Source: Pelotomaculum_C sp050950345
Lineage (GTDB): Bacteria > Bacillota > Desulfotomaculia > Desulfotomaculales > Pelotomaculaceae
DNA length: 64,000 bases
Reading direction: 5' to 3'
NCBI GenBank assembly: GCA_050950345.1
Contig: JBMNHK010000004.1
Span: forward strand, 62,001-126,000
Position numbers and translations under genes: made by a program. The notes beneath the pieces are model-generated. The model saw only the letters and a list, made by a program, of their open reading frames with translations. It ran no database searches and was not told the DNA's origin. Within the stretch, counting starts at the first letter, position 1. Each line of letters opens with the position of its first letter. Shown piece after piece: positions 10,129-18,187 of this stretch.

Positions 10129-10659
10129 ATGAAGAAACGAAAAAAACTTTTTATAAGCATAACCGTTATTTTAGCTGCTTTAGCGCTATTTATTATAGCC
10201 CTGCCCAAACTGGGCAGTTGCCTGGTAGTAAAAGATGAACCGCAGCCTGTTTGATATCATCGTGGTGTTAATGGGCAACTGGCCGGAGCGGATACTGATA
10301 TCGCCAGGGAAGTGGCCGTGCAGTCAGGCGTGCCGGCACAAAAGGTGATTATCCTGCCCGGTGATGCGGAAAGCACCCAGGCTGAAGCCCTTCAGGTGAG
10401 GGAATATCTGCAGCGTCAACAGGATATAGACTCTCTCATTGTAGTGACTTCTAAATCTCATTCCATGCGGGCGAAGAAGATTTTTGTTAAGGCCATGAGT
10501 TCTTTGGAGCGGGAGGTCCGGGTTATATCCTGTCCCACGCAGTATGACGATTTTAATGCCGTGGGTTGGTGGCAGAGCCGGGATGAGCTGAAGCAGGTGG
10601 TTTTGGAGTATTTGAAACTGGTTCATTTTTATCTATGGGAGCAGTTTCAGTTGGATTGA
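10129..10659 (+). pseudogene. YdcF/DUF218-family membrane protein, frameshifted and internally deleted
   Basis: From ATG at 10129 an N-terminal membrane anchor is read (41 codons, ending KDEPQPV then TGA). A second frame then gives DIIVVLMGN, the usual start of the DUF218 fold, and a third gives GQLAGADTDIAREVAV continuing into the intact C-terminal half (PAQKVIILPGDAESTQAEALQ, SLIVVTSKSHSMRAKKIF). The stretch normally found between the VVLMG strand and the DIAREVAV helix is missing, so there is at least one frameshift plus an internal deletion. DUF218 proteins act in the envelope, some in cell-wall or vancomycin-sensitivity phenotypes, but function here is lost. Confidence 0.75.
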
Positions 10660-10692
10660 CTCACGGGGGACGGTTTCCGTGTGTCAATCTTT
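10660..10692. repeat. REP-like hairpin, single unit
   Basis: GACTCACGGGGGACGGTTTC followed by CGTGTGTC directly after the DUF218 remnant; one hairpin with CACGG/CCGTG arms. Confidence 0.8.
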
Positions 10693-10838
10693 TGCAATTT
10701 TATCCGATTTCGACATTATGATGTGAAGGAATTTCTCGGTTACTGTAGAATAAGCTTAGACTAAGTAAGAAAAAGTAAAATTTATTGTGTACGGTGCAAC
10801 TATAATACTATAGAAAGCTGGGAAAGGGATTGGAAAAA

Positions 10839-11900
10839 GTGTTGAATAATAAAGAAGATGATTCCAATAGCGGGTATTCTTACGCGCAGGACGCCCAGCT
10901 TTATCATATGATCCTTGATAGCACAAGCAATCATTTCCGCACCATTATTGAAAAAGCACCAATTGGTGTCAGCATCAATCGCAACGGTATGATCCTGTTT
11001 GCTAATCAGGTTTATGCTAAAATGTTCGGCTTTAAAAGCGCTGCCGAATTAATCAATACTCCGGTTTTAGCTCAGTTTATTCCGCTCAGCCGTGATAAGA
11101 TAGCTGATGTAGTCCATCGGCGGATCAAAAGTGGGCGATTGCCCGTTTCACTCGAAACAGTCGGCCGGCGCTGCGATGGGACGGTTTTTTCCGTGTTAGT
11201 GCAGGTAGACCGGATCCTTTTGCCCGATGGCCCCGCTGATGTGGTCTTTTATACTGATAATGCAGACATAAAAAGAAAGGTTAAACAGACGGCAGAGGGC
11301 TTGGAGAGTGGTCTGGGTAAAATACAGCGTCTCCTCTTAGATATAGCCTCTGCTTTAGGAACCGCTTTAGATATCAGGGATCCATATACGGCTGAACATC
11401 AAAAAAAGGTTGTGCGCCTTGCCAGGGTTATTGCTGAAGAGATGGGCTTACCTAAGGAGAGGATCGAAAGCATTGAAATAGCGGGCAACTTGCATGATAT
11501 TGGCAAGATAAAAGTTCCTATTGAGATATTAAGCAAATCCGGCCAGTTATCAGACCTTGAGTTTGAAATAATTAAGACCCATTGTCAGGTTGGCTATGAC
11601 ATCATAAAGAGTATCGATTTTCCCTGGCCGGTAGGCGAAATTATACTGCAGCATCATGAAAGAATAGACGGTTCCGGCTATCCAAGAGGCTTGAAGAGAG
11701 AAAATATACTCATAGAAGCTCAAATTTTAGCTGTAGCCGATGTGGTGGAAGCGATGTCTTCTCACCGCCCTTATCGCCCTTCACTGGGTATAAATGCAGC
11801 CCTTGAGGAAATTGAGAAGAATAGAGGAATTCTTTATGAGCCTGAAGTGGTGGATGTCTGCTTAAGGCTGTTCCGGGAAGATCGCTTCAGTTTTAATTGA
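10839..11900 (+). CDS. PAS domain and HD-GYP phosphodiesterase
   Basis: About 353 residues. A PAS sensor spans residues about 30-145 (TIIEKAPIGVSINRNGMI). An HD-GYP domain follows from about residue 170, with NLHDIGKIKVP and HHERIDGSGYPRGL, the metal-binding HD and the GYP motif. HD-GYP proteins hydrolyse cyclic di-GMP or related dinucleotides in the cytoplasm. No transmembrane segment is seen. The frame is open from TTG at 10830, but GGGA at 10826-10829 is better spaced from GTG at 10839, which I prefer. It stands alone, with hairpin repeats on both sides; the downstream one is a clear terminator. Confidence 0.88.
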   Translation: MLNNKEDDSNSGYSYAQDAQLYHMILDSTSNHFRTIIEKAPIGVSINRNGMILFANQVYAKMFGFKSAAELINTPVLAQFIPLSRDKIADVVHRRIKSGRLPVSLETVGRRCDGTVFSVLVQVDRILLPDGPADVVFYTDNADIKRKVKQTAEGLESGLGKIQRLLLDIASALGTALDIRDPYTAEHQKKVVRLARVIAEEMGLPKERIESIEIAGNLHDIGKIKVPIEILSKSGQLSDLEFEIIKTHCQVGYDIIKSIDFPWPVGEIILQHHERIDGSGYPRGLKRENILIEAQILAVADVVEAMSSHRPYRPSLGINAALEEIEKNRGILYEPEVVDVCLRLFREDRFSFN

Positions 11901-11948
11901 CACACGGTGACATACGGGGACGGTTCCCGTATGTCACTTTTTTTAACC
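11898..11948 (+). terminator. REP-like hairpin acting as rho-independent terminator
   Basis: GTGACATACGGGGACGGTTC and CCGTATGTCAC form a perfect stem (GTGACATACGGG/CCCGTATGTCAC) followed by TTTTTTT, immediately after the HD-GYP stop. Arms here are GACATA/TATGTC instead of GACACA/TGTGTC, a compensated change. Confidence 0.85.
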
Positions 11949-12062
11949 ATCTGTCCCATTTTCCCTGCCCGGGATTTCAAATTTCTGTCAAAGCCGTTGC
12001 AGCAGTAAGTGGAGTGGTGTATAGTAACTTATAACATTACCTTAAAAGGAAGGTGGAGCACG

Positions 12063-12506
12063 GTGGAAGGTTATCGTTATAGAACAAGGTTGAGAGTCCG
12101 TTATTACGAGTGTGACCCCCAGAAAATTGTCTTCAACGCCAATTATCTTAGTTACATCGATGTTGCTGTAGGTGATTATTTCCGCGAAGGGCTTAAACTT
12201 GATATAGGGCAGCTTGAAAAAGATGAAATCTTTGATTATGTCCTCAAAAGTGTTTACCTGGACTACAGCAAATCTGCCACAATGTATGATTGGCTCAATA
12301 TCTGGTGCAGGACGGTAAAAGTGGGCAATACCAGCATGGTTATGGAATTTGCCATTACCAGGGATGGAGACCCCGATGTTTTGGTTACAGCAAAAATAAC
12401 ATACGTCAACGTTGATCCAAAGTTGAAAAAAGCCAAGCCTATCCCTGACTTCATCCGCCAAACCATCGATGAATATGAAAGTGGAGCTGAAAGTGGAGCC
12501 AATTAA
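12063..12506 (+). CDS. YbgC/4HBT-type acyl-CoA thioesterase
   Basis: A 147-residue single hot-dog protein. RVRYYECDPQKIVFNANYLSYID carries the aspartate of 4-hydroxybenzoyl-CoA thioesterase-like enzymes and the early NY/YID helix; the long beta-sheet follows (TMYDWLNIWCRTVKVGNTSM). The frame is open from 12009, but GTG at 12063 sits 8 nt after AAAGGAAGGTGG, so I take that start. It would hydrolyse short or aromatic acyl-CoA thioesters in the cytoplasm; the actual acyl group is unknown. Monocistronic, between two hairpin-repeat clusters. Confidence 0.85.
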   Translation: MEGYRYRTRLRVRYYECDPQKIVFNANYLSYIDVAVGDYFREGLKLDIGQLEKDEIFDYVLKSVYLDYSKSATMYDWLNIWCRTVKVGNTSMVMEFAITRDGDPDVLVTAKITYVNVDPKLKKAKPIPDFIRQTIDEYESGAESGAN

Positions 12507-12517
12507 GAAGGCGGCAG

Positions 12518-12632
12518 TTTGACACAAGGGGACGGTTCCTTTGTGTCAACACTGTGTTGATTTACACGGGGACGGTAGTAACGCACCGCCCCCTCTTTTT
12601 TTGACACAATGGGACGATTCCTGCGTGTCTGT
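12518..12632. repeat. REP-like hairpin cluster (three units)
   Basis: A standard GACACAAGGGGACGGTTCCT unit with the AACACTGTGTTGATT linker, a second unit with GGGGACGGT and ACCGCCCCC arms ending in TTTTTTT, and a third degenerate unit (TGGGACGATTCC). Confidence 0.85.
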
Positions 12633-12649
12633 GGTGAGGGAGGCCAGTT

Positions 12650-13012
12650 GTGGAAGGACAAAAGAAAGAAGCTGTTATATCATCAAGCCGGGCCTGGGCT
12701 TATTTAGTTTTAGGCGGTTTTTTGGAAATAATCTGGGCCACTGCTTTAAAAATGGATATGCCGGTAGGGCCATTGATAATTGTATTGATAATTGTATTCA
12801 TCATTAGTTTCGAATTGCTCATTAAAGCTGTTAAGCGTTTAGGTGTTGGAACTTCTTATGCCGTGTTCACCGGGATAGGAACAGTAGGGATTGTAATCGC
12901 TGATTTCGTGGTGTTTCAAGAAACCATGAGCATTCTAAAATTGACCCTGGTGTTTTTACTGCTCATTTTTATTATGGGTTTGAAATTCACCTCGGATAAG
13001 CAGGGGAGTTAA
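12650..13012 (+). CDS. small multidrug resistance (SMR) family protein, subunit 1
   Basis: A 120-residue, four-helix membrane protein of the SMR family. The essential glutamate of helix 1 is in GGFLEIIWATALK; the conserved SYAVFTGIGTVG helix 3 motif is present. Start GTG at 12650 is preceded by GGTGAGGGAGG. It ends 5 bp before a second SMR gene, so the two probably form a heterodimeric exporter of the YkkCD/EbrAB kind. The E-x2-WA motif in helix 1 is reminiscent of Gdx (guanidinium) exporters, but no guanidine riboswitch is seen upstream, only hairpin repeats. Substrate could equally be quaternary ammonium compounds. Confidence 0.88.
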   Translation: MEGQKKEAVISSSRAWAYLVLGGFLEIIWATALKMDMPVGPLIIVLIIVFIISFELLIKAVKRLGVGTSYAVFTGIGTVGIVIADFVVFQETMSILKLTLVFLLLIFIMGLKFTSDKQGS

Positions 13013-13017
13013 AATAA

Positions 13018-13332
13018 ATGAGTTGGCTATATTTGCTTCTGGCAGGGTCAGCAGAGGTTGTTGGGGTTATTGTATTAAAAAAGGTGGCGGAAAAGGGCGG
13101 CTGGCCCATGTACATATTGCTTATTGGTGGATTTATGATCAGCCTTTCATTGCTGCGCATGGCTTTGGAGGAGATCCCGTTGTCCGTTGCTTATGCGGTA
13201 TGGACAGGCATCGGAACCGTAGGCGCTACCCTGGTGAGTATTCTGTTATATAAGGAGTCCAAAAGCCCCTTGCAGGTAGTCTGTATTGCAGGGATCATTT
13301 GTACCATTATCGGCTTGAGGTTAATAGGATAA
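13018..13332 (+). CDS. small multidrug resistance (SMR) family protein, subunit 2
   Basis: A 104-residue SMR protein with four predicted helices, helix-1 glutamate in LAGSAEVVGVIVLKK and helix-3 motif VAYAVWTGIGTVGATL. It follows subunit 1 by 5 bp and is almost certainly cotranscribed and paired with it, the two subunits being inserted in opposite orientation in known heterodimeric pairs. A degenerate hairpin repeat follows the stop. Confidence 0.9.
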   Translation: MSWLYLLLAGSAEVVGVIVLKKVAEKGGWPMYILLIGGFMISLSLLRMALEEIPLSVAYAVWTGIGTVGATLVSILLYKESKSPLQVVCIAGIICTIIGLRLIG

Positions 13333-13349
13333 AAAAGGGAATTGGTTTG

Positions 13350-13384
13350 AGGCACGGGAACCGTCTCCCTGTGTCAATTGTTTT
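13350..13384. repeat. REP-like hairpin, single degenerate unit
   Basis: GGCACGGGAACCGTCTCCCT followed by GTGTCAATTG after the SMR pair; reverse orientation of the core (AACCGTC). Confidence 0.75.
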
Positions 13385-13549
13385 TAATTACAGCTTTTAC
13401 CAGGGGATAATCCCAAAATGCGTGGTATTAAATTGTATAAATAATTCTAAAAAAGGAGGATCGAAGAAAAAGCTTTAGGCCCCAATTAGATTAGATAAGA
13501 AAAAAACAAATGCACCAACTTTTTAAAGGAAGCGGGGGAACCAATTTAA

Positions 13550-13639
13550 ATGGATGAATTGCATAATGCAATTAAAACGCTGGCTTTTGATTCCGGCACT
13601 GCAGTTAACCTCGCAGGTGTGGAAAGAGAGGCGGCGTGA
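13550..13639 (+). other. 29-codon reading frame overlapping the NlpC/P60 start; possible gene remnant
   Basis: GGAAGCGGGGG precedes an ATG opening a 29-residue frame (MDELHNAIKTLAFDSGTAVN...) whose TGA overlaps the GTG of the next gene. The opening resembles the first helix of QueG-like iron-sulfur reductases (LxxxIKxLAxxxGAD), so it may be a relic, or a translationally coupled leader. Expression is not demonstrated. Confidence 0.35.
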
Positions 13640-14280
13640 AGCAATTAAAGACTTTCTTAGCTGTGGTTGTTTTCGGTATGGTATTTTGTGCCTTGCCTCT
13701 GGCAGCTCACGCCGACACGTATTACGAGGTTAAAGCAGGCGATACGCTATGGAACATTTCCATGATGTACGGTACCACGGTTGAGCGGATTCAGGTACTG
13801 AACAATTTTTCAGGTTCTTTGATCTTTCCTGGCCAGTCTTTGCTTATTGCCAGGGACGGTGAAGCAGCCGCCCCGGGTGAAGCCAGCCCGGCAGTGGATG
13901 TCTCCAGGGGTACCAGCAGAAGTGACACGATCATAAGCTATGCCAAAACCTTCATCGGGGTGCCTTATGTTTATGGTGGGACCTCCCCCAGTGGTTTTGA
14001 CTGTTCCGGGTACGTGCAGTATGTTTTCAATCAATACGGGATCAGTTTGCCCCGTACTGCCGATGCCCAGTATTACGCGGGCACCAGGGTTTCAATTCAA
14101 GAGGCCAGGCCGGGGGATATCGTGGCCTTTGCTGCCGGCGGCGGGATCAGCCATACAGGTATTTATCTCGGCGGCACCAGTTTCATCAGCGCCACTTCCA
14201 GCAGGGGTGTGCAAATTGCCGATATTTACGGCCCCTACTGGGGTGACCATTTTTACGGCATCAGCAGAGTTCTTCCATAA
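13636..14280 (+). CDS. secreted LysM-NlpC/P60 cell-wall endopeptidase
   Basis: A 214-residue exported protein. Residues 1-26 are a signal peptide (KQLK, hydrophobic core, AHA cleavage). A LysM peptidoglycan-binding module follows (YYEVKAGDTLWNISMMYG ... FPGQSLLIA, about 28-72), then a linker rich in A, G and S, then an NlpC/P60 domain from about residue 97 with catalytic cysteine in FDCSGYVQ and histidine in SHTGIYLG. Such enzymes cut D-gamma-glutamyl-diaminopimelate bonds in peptidoglycan. Start GTG at 13636 has GGAAAGAGAGG upstream. A perfect repeat-derived hairpin with T-rich tail follows the stop. Confidence 0.93.
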   Translation: MKQLKTFLAVVVFGMVFCALPLAAHADTYYEVKAGDTLWNISMMYGTTVERIQVLNNFSGSLIFPGQSLLIARDGEAAAPGEASPAVDVSRGTSRSDTIISYAKTFIGVPYVYGGTSPSGFDCSGYVQYVFNQYGISLPRTADAQYYAGTRVSIQEARPGDIVAFAAGGGISHTGIYLGGTSFISATSSRGVQIADIYGPYWGDHFYGISRVLP

Positions 14281-14282
14281 AA

Positions 14283-14328
14283 ACACGGGGACGGTCAACG
14301 CACCGTCCCCTCTTTTGTGTCTTTTATT
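14283..14328 (+). terminator. repeat-derived terminator after NlpC/P60
   Basis: CACGGGGACGGT, loop CAACGC, ACCGTCCCC then a T-rich tail. This is a hairpin-repeat variant in which the GGGGACGGT core itself is duplicated as an inverted arm, giving a strong terminator three bases after the stop. Confidence 0.85.
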
Positions 14329-14378
14329 TTAATTTATGGGTAATATAAGAGGAAACTGATAAGAGGGAGCGGATAGCT

Positions 14379-14768
14379 GTGAATGAAGTTGATAGCTTGA
14401 TTAAAGAAAAGTTGGTGCCTCTCCGTAAAAGGGTAATTGATGCCCTGGCTAAGAAACACCCGTATATTTTGCCAATGGTCAATAAGGTTTTTCAAGGACA
14501 AAGTAACAGAGTCGGTCTTGTCGTTACTGAAGAGGGGAAGAAAGTTGGCGAGTATACTTTCTTACTTGATGGAGTGAATGTAGTGGACGTAAAGACAGGC
14601 GTATTGGAGTCGGAGCTCCGTCACCCGCTTGGTGTCCTTAAGCCCTATGCCATCGTGGAAAAAAGCGTACTGGAGAAATTTCCCCAAGATGAGCAAGCCT
14701 TTATCGATGAGCCCATTAAGACATCAGAAAAGTATATGCCCGATATTACTATTAAGTTTCTAAAATGA
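14379..14768 (+). CDS. conserved hypothetical protein, 129 residues
   Basis: I do not recognise the family with certainty. The protein is soluble and mixed alpha/beta: a charged N-terminal helix (MNEVDSLIKEKLVPLRKRVI), then strands (GLVVTEEGKKVGEYTFLLDG) and a C-terminal helix ending DITIKFLK. The pattern of strands with a YTFLLDG turn recalls SCP-2-like lipid-binding proteins, but that is only a weak impression. GTG at 14379 follows AGAGGGAGCGG. It stands alone, converging on the minus-strand ABC operon. Confidence 0.7.
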   Translation: MNEVDSLIKEKLVPLRKRVIDALAKKHPYILPMVNKVFQGQSNRVGLVVTEEGKKVGEYTFLLDGVNVVDVKTGVLESELRHPLGVLKPYAIVEKSVLEKFPQDEQAFIDEPIKTSEKYMPDITIKFLK

Positions 14769-14806
14769 CACACGGGAACCCCCCGTGTGTCAACCCGTGT
14801 GTCAAA
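14766..14806. repeat. REP-like hairpin, compact unit
   Basis: GACACACGGGAACCCCCCGT followed by GTGTC and a further CCGTGTGTCA; the middle of the core is lost but GACACACGGG/CCCGTGTGTC arms pair. It separates two converging genes. Confidence 0.75.
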
Positions 14807-15497
14807 AGTAAATATTGTGTTCCGTGCTTTCGTCCGTATCAACCAGGAGGTTTTCCGGTATTCGCAGATAGAGAACCGTATCTCCAAAGAAGTAGTGCGG
14901 CCTTTCCATAGAAAAACCCTTGCCGGTGAACTGAGCCACAGTGAAGTCATGATCAAACCGGATCGCTTCCAGATGAATCCTTTCCGGCTGAAGTATTACC
15001 AAATGATCACCTTTCAGCCGAATATCCGGTGGATTAGCCAGCGTTAAACGGTTGGGCAGTTTTGGGGCATAGCTTACTACCTCCAGCTTGCCGTCGCGGA
15101 CATCTTTTCTTTGCAGGACAATGCGGGTAGAATACGATTCATGCTCAGGGGCAGTTATTGTCAGGCGTTCACCCTGGTAATCAAAATTCCACCGGGCATT
15201 GATCTCCGCGCCTTTGTAATTGTCCAACCGGCCTTCATAGAACGCATCGTAAAACTCATCGATCCGAGAGTGATAAGAATACTGTCCCGGCCCGGTTTCA
15301 GTAGATTTGAAAGACTCCGGCGTACCAGGTTTCGCAAGCGCGTAAAACACAGGGATGGAGACAAATAATAGGGCCATATAGAAGGCGAACACCAGGCGAA
15401 TCTTAGCCAGCGAAATGCGGATTTTTCTTAAGACAAAAAAAGCAATGCTAATCAACAGAAGGAACAGCAGGGTTATAAATAAAGCATTCAACGCCAC
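14802..15497 (-). CDS. hypothetical membrane-anchored protein of GntR/ABC operon
   Basis: 231 residues with two N-terminal transmembrane helices (residues about 5-24 and 37-56) and an extracytoplasmic domain of about 170 residues with many short strands (RLTITAPEHESYSTRIVLQRKD). I do not recognise the family. Its start overlaps the end of the ABC permease gene by 10 bp, making it the last gene of a four-gene minus-strand operon (GntR, ATPase, permease, this protein). By position it is an accessory part of the transporter or a sensor. Confidence 0.75.
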   Translation of the reverse strand: MALNALFITLLFLLLISIAFFVLRKIRISLAKIRLVFAFYMALLFVSIPVFYALAKPGTPESFKSTETGPGQYSYHSRIDEFYDAFYEGRLDNYKGAEINARWNFDYQGERLTITAPEHESYSTRIVLQRKDVRDGKLEVVSYAPKLPNRLTLANPPDIRLKGDHLVILQPERIHLEAIRFDHDFTVAQFTGKGFSMERPHYFFGDTVLYLRIPENLLVDTDESTEHNIYF

Positions 15498-16243
15498 TTC
15501 CTGACCTCCATTCTATTAGAAAACAGAATTACACATCCAAAAATGATGGCGGATACAAGAACAACCTTCAGGGCGAGGAGCGCAAGGGAACCTTCTTTGG
15601 AAAAAAACTCAATAGCGCTGATCAGTGTCTGGGCCTGGCCGGTACTTCGTGCCTCCACAAACAAAGCACCCAAAAACAAGCACGGTAGCAGCACGACAAA
15701 AGCAGGGTGCCGTTGTGTCAGCATGCCGGTGAGATACCCGATGATGCTGAGATGCGCCGCATAAAGGGTGGCAGCGAAGATGCCGCTGAGCAAAGCCGGC
15801 GGCGCAATCCATAAGCCGGAACTGGCATCTACCCCGCTATGGGAAAGGAATATGACGACACGCAACAGCAGGCCGCAAAAAGTGGCGGTAACCCCGGCGA
15901 TGACGGCGGCAGTGAGCAGAAAGGCCAGGCTGGAAAGGTGGCTGCTCAGCCGGTTTGAAACAAAGGTAAAATCCGTCTTAAACCCGTTGTTGGCCACACT
16001 GATTCCGATACTGAAAGCCCAGATTAAAGTAAAGATAATGATCATATCGCCGGAAATATATTTTACGGTGTAAGACATGCCTTGAGTGATGCTCGTCGAG
16101 GAGCCCACGCCATTGAAGGAGAGGAGAAATGCCAGCAGCTGCGCTGCCATCAAGGTGAGGAACAGGCCCCCGTGGGCTTTTAGTTTATAGTGATACTGTG
16201 TTTTTACCACGGCAGGTGTGCTAGTTTCGGTCAAAGACATCAT
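15488..16243 (-). CDS. ABC transporter permease
   Basis: 251 residues with six strongly hydrophobic segments (for example GLFLTLMAAQLLAFLLSF and GDMIIIFTLIWAFSIGISVA), typical of ABC-2/YtrC-like permeases. It overlaps the ATPase gene by 23 bp and the next gene by 10 bp, so the operon is translationally coupled. Substrate unknown; YtrA-type operons often respond to cell-envelope stress or peptide antibiotics. Confidence 0.85.
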   Translation of the reverse strand: MMSLTETSTPAVVKTQYHYKLKAHGGLFLTLMAAQLLAFLLSFNGVGSSTSITQGMSYTVKYISGDMIIIFTLIWAFSIGISVANNGFKTDFTFVSNRLSSHLSSLAFLLTAAVIAGVTATFCGLLLRVVIFLSHSGVDASSGLWIAPPALLSGIFAATLYAAHLSIIGYLTGMLTQRHPAFVVLLPCLFLGALFVEARSTGQAQTLISAIEFFSKEGSLALLALKVVLVSAIIFGCVILFSNRMEVRKWR

Positions 16244-17123
16244 CGATCCCTCCTTTGTGCTGCGCTGTCAGGTACATACAAAGATCGTCGGCGGTTACCG
16301 GTGAAATTGCCACACCTCTAAGGCGGGCTTTTTGCAGTTCTTCTTCTGTAAATTGGTTGCGGACGGCCATATACATGCTGTTTATTCCCAGCTTTTTCCG
16401 GTAGAGGACCTCGGCTTTTTCGGCCATCTTGGCAATGGTTTCCTCTTTGCCCTGCAGGCCGACAGCGTATTCCTTCAGCTCATGTATAGGCAGATGCAGG
16501 CATTTTTCGCCATCCTTGATCAGCAAAATATCATCTAAAATGTCGTCGATTTCATTCAATAAATGACTGGATAGAATGACTGTGCGTGGGTGCTGCATAA
16601 AGTCTTTTAACAGTGCACGGTAAAAATCTTTCCGCACCGCCGCGTCCATGCCGGTGGTGGGCTCATCAAAGATAGTCAGAGGACAGCGGGCGGCGAGACC
16701 GAGAATCGCATTAAAGACGCTGCGCATACCTTTGGAAAGCTTGCTGTGATATTGTCCGGGATGCAGGTTGAAGTATGTACACAGCCCCACGGCTAATTTA
16801 TGATCCCAATTGGCATAGAAGCTGCCCGCAGATGCCAGAATTTCACCGAGATTCATCGATGCCGGCAAGACCATGTTTTCATCCACAAAAATCATGTTGG
16901 CGGAAACCTTGATATTGTTGAATGGGTTTTCCGAGAAAACCTGGATACTGCCTGCACTGGGGAGCAGATATCCGGCAATCAGCTTCAAAAGCGTGGTTTT
17001 TCCGGCGCCGTTTCGCCCGATTAGTCCGGTGATTTTATTGGGCGCCAGTGTGAAAGACATGTTGCTGACCGCCGTAGTTCGTCCGAATGTTTTTGTCAGC
17101 CCGCTGCAATCAACGACATTCAT
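16221..17123 (-). CDS. ABC transporter ATP-binding protein (YtrB-like)
   Basis: 300 residues. Walker A GRNGAGKTT near residue 36, signature region KLSKGMRSVF, Walker B LTIFDEPTTGMD and the switch histidine in VILSSHLLNE are all present. The C-terminal about 90 residues are a dimerisation tail seen in ABC-2 exporters. ATG at 17123 overlaps the GntR stop by 4 bp (ATGA), so the two are coupled. It powers the permease encoded next. Confidence 0.93.
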   Translation of the reverse strand: MNVVDCSGLTKTFGRTTAVSNMSFTLAPNKITGLIGRNGAGKTTLLKLIAGYLLPSAGSIQVFSENPFNNIKVSANMIFVDENMVLPASMNLGEILASAGSFYANWDHKLAVGLCTYFNLHPGQYHSKLSKGMRSVFNAILGLAARCPLTIFDEPTTGMDAAVRKDFYRALLKDFMQHPRTVILSSHLLNEIDDILDDILLIKDGEKCLHLPIHELKEYAVGLQGKEETIAKMAEKAEVLYRKKLGINSMYMAVRNQFTEEELQKARLRGVAISPVTADDLCMYLTAQHKGGIDDVFDRN

Positions 17124-17554
17124 GGTGATTCCTCCTCTGTGACCTGAGCTTTTGCTGCATTAACTTCTTTTGCCTGGACTCCTGCTGCCTGACCTTCTGC
17201 CGCTATTAGCATGTCAATCAGCTCGTCCTTAGTGACGTTCAGGCGCTTTGCTTCGGCGACCAACTCCAACACCAGTTGCTTTAAATTGCGTTTTATTCGT
17301 TTGCTGCGAATGGCCTCTCTGGCGTGGGGGGATACAAACATGCCCAGCCCTCTTTTTTTGTACAGGAGTTTTTCATCGGCCAAAATATTCAACCCTTTGG
17401 CAGCGGTAGCCGGGTTGATGTTAAACATGTCCGCCAGTTGGTACTGGGAATACATTTTTTCGTCGCCGGCAATGTTGCCGTTTAGAATCTCCATTTCCAG
17501 CCATTCTGCAATTTGGATATAAATCGGTTTTAAACTGTCTGTATCCAGCAGCAA
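17120..17554 (-). CDS. GntR-family (YtrA type) transcriptional regulator
   Basis: 144 residues: an N-terminal GntR winged helix (KPIYIQIAEWLEMEILNG ... YQLADMFNINPATAAKGLNIL) and the short helical YtrA tail. Start TTG at 17554 is 8 nt after GGAGGTGA. A 44-bp palindrome overlaps its own promoter, so it most likely represses its operon and is released by an envelope-active compound. Confidence 0.9.
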   Translation of the reverse strand: MLLDTDSLKPIYIQIAEWLEMEILNGNIAGDEKMYSQYQLADMFNINPATAAKGLNILADEKLLYKKRGLGMFVSPHAREAIRSKRIKRNLKQLVLELVAEAKRLNVTKDELIDMLIAAEGQAAGVQAKEVNAAKAQVTEEESP

Positions 17555-17574
17555 ACGCTCACCTCCAGTCGCCT

Positions 17575-17635
17575 ATCGTAGTATAGTGCATTACTTCTGT
17601 AATGTACTATACTACGATCTCTGTTCTGTTGTCAA
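17575..17635 (-). promoter_or_regulatory. promoter and palindromic operator of the GntR/ABC operon
   Basis: The minus strand has TTGACA (17635-17630), 18 bp, TATAGT (17611-17606). A near-perfect inverted repeat with 20-bp arms (17575-17594 and 17599-17618, 4-nt centre TTCT, one mismatch) covers the -10 box and start point, a classic repressor layout. The half-site core is TGTACTATA. Confidence 0.88.
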
Positions 17636-17714
17636 TCAAAAATGCTGATAAATTTTCCTGTCTATCCTGGGAAATCGCCGGTTTGATCTGGGGGTTAAGG
17701 TTGCAGAGAGATAA

Positions 17715-17795
17715 TTGACATACTGTTGACACAAGGGGACGGTTCCTGTGTGTCAACACTGTGTCGACACAAGGGGACGGTTACTTTGTGGGCGT
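17715..17795. repeat. REP-like hairpin pair
   Basis: Two GACACAAGGGGACGGTT units joined by AACACTGTGTCG; the second ends in ACTTTGTG. Confidence 0.88.
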
Positions 17796-17810
17796 ATTGC
17801 TGCACTTTTT

Positions 17811-18167
17811 TCAATCCGCCACATATCTTGCAGGACCTCTAAATACTTCTCTAACATGCCAATTGATATAAACATCTTTGGGCCTGTAGAGGGGGCTCTG
17901 GGGAGGCCTTATTTCCTTTCCATGGTAGCGCATCAGCCATTCATCAAAGCCCTCTGTTCCATGCGCATTTTCCGCCACCTGAAACTTCATTGACTGGTTA
18001 ATGGTAAACACTCCAAGGTCAAATAATTTATGATGCATAGTGCACAAGGCAATTCCGTTTTCTTCTTGGTCCGGCCCGCCTGCCTGATGCCATTTGATGT
18101 GAGCAGCCTCGACGGCAACTAATACATTACCCAGGCGGACATTGAAGCCACATACGGCACATTTATA
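17811..18167 (-). pseudogene. C-terminal fragment of an HNH endonuclease (phosphorothioate-dependent ScoMcrA-like)
   Basis: The minus strand reads YKCAVCGFNVRLGN, EAAHIKWHQAGGPD, GIALCTMHHKLFDLGVF and FHG-like YHGKEI before the stop: the HNH/zinc module (CxxC, AAHI, CxxHH) found at the C-terminus of McrA-type nucleases that cut phosphorothioated or methylated DNA. An in-frame TAG lies directly upstream of the tyrosine codon and no N-terminal DNA-recognition domain is encoded, so only about 118 residues remain. A second gene fragment (Nei zinc finger) begins 20 bp upstream. Confidence 0.75.
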
Positions 18168-18187
18168 CTACTCCAAGGGGTCTCCCG

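Noticed and set aside
12609..12650. Guanidine (ykkC) riboswitch expected ahead of the SMR pair
   Set aside because: The region is occupied by degenerate hairpin repeats; no ykkC-like aptamer features were found.
12541..12807. Plus-strand frame of 88 codons overlapping the first SMR gene
   Set aside because: Starts in a repeat and runs out of frame through a well-supported SMR coding region.
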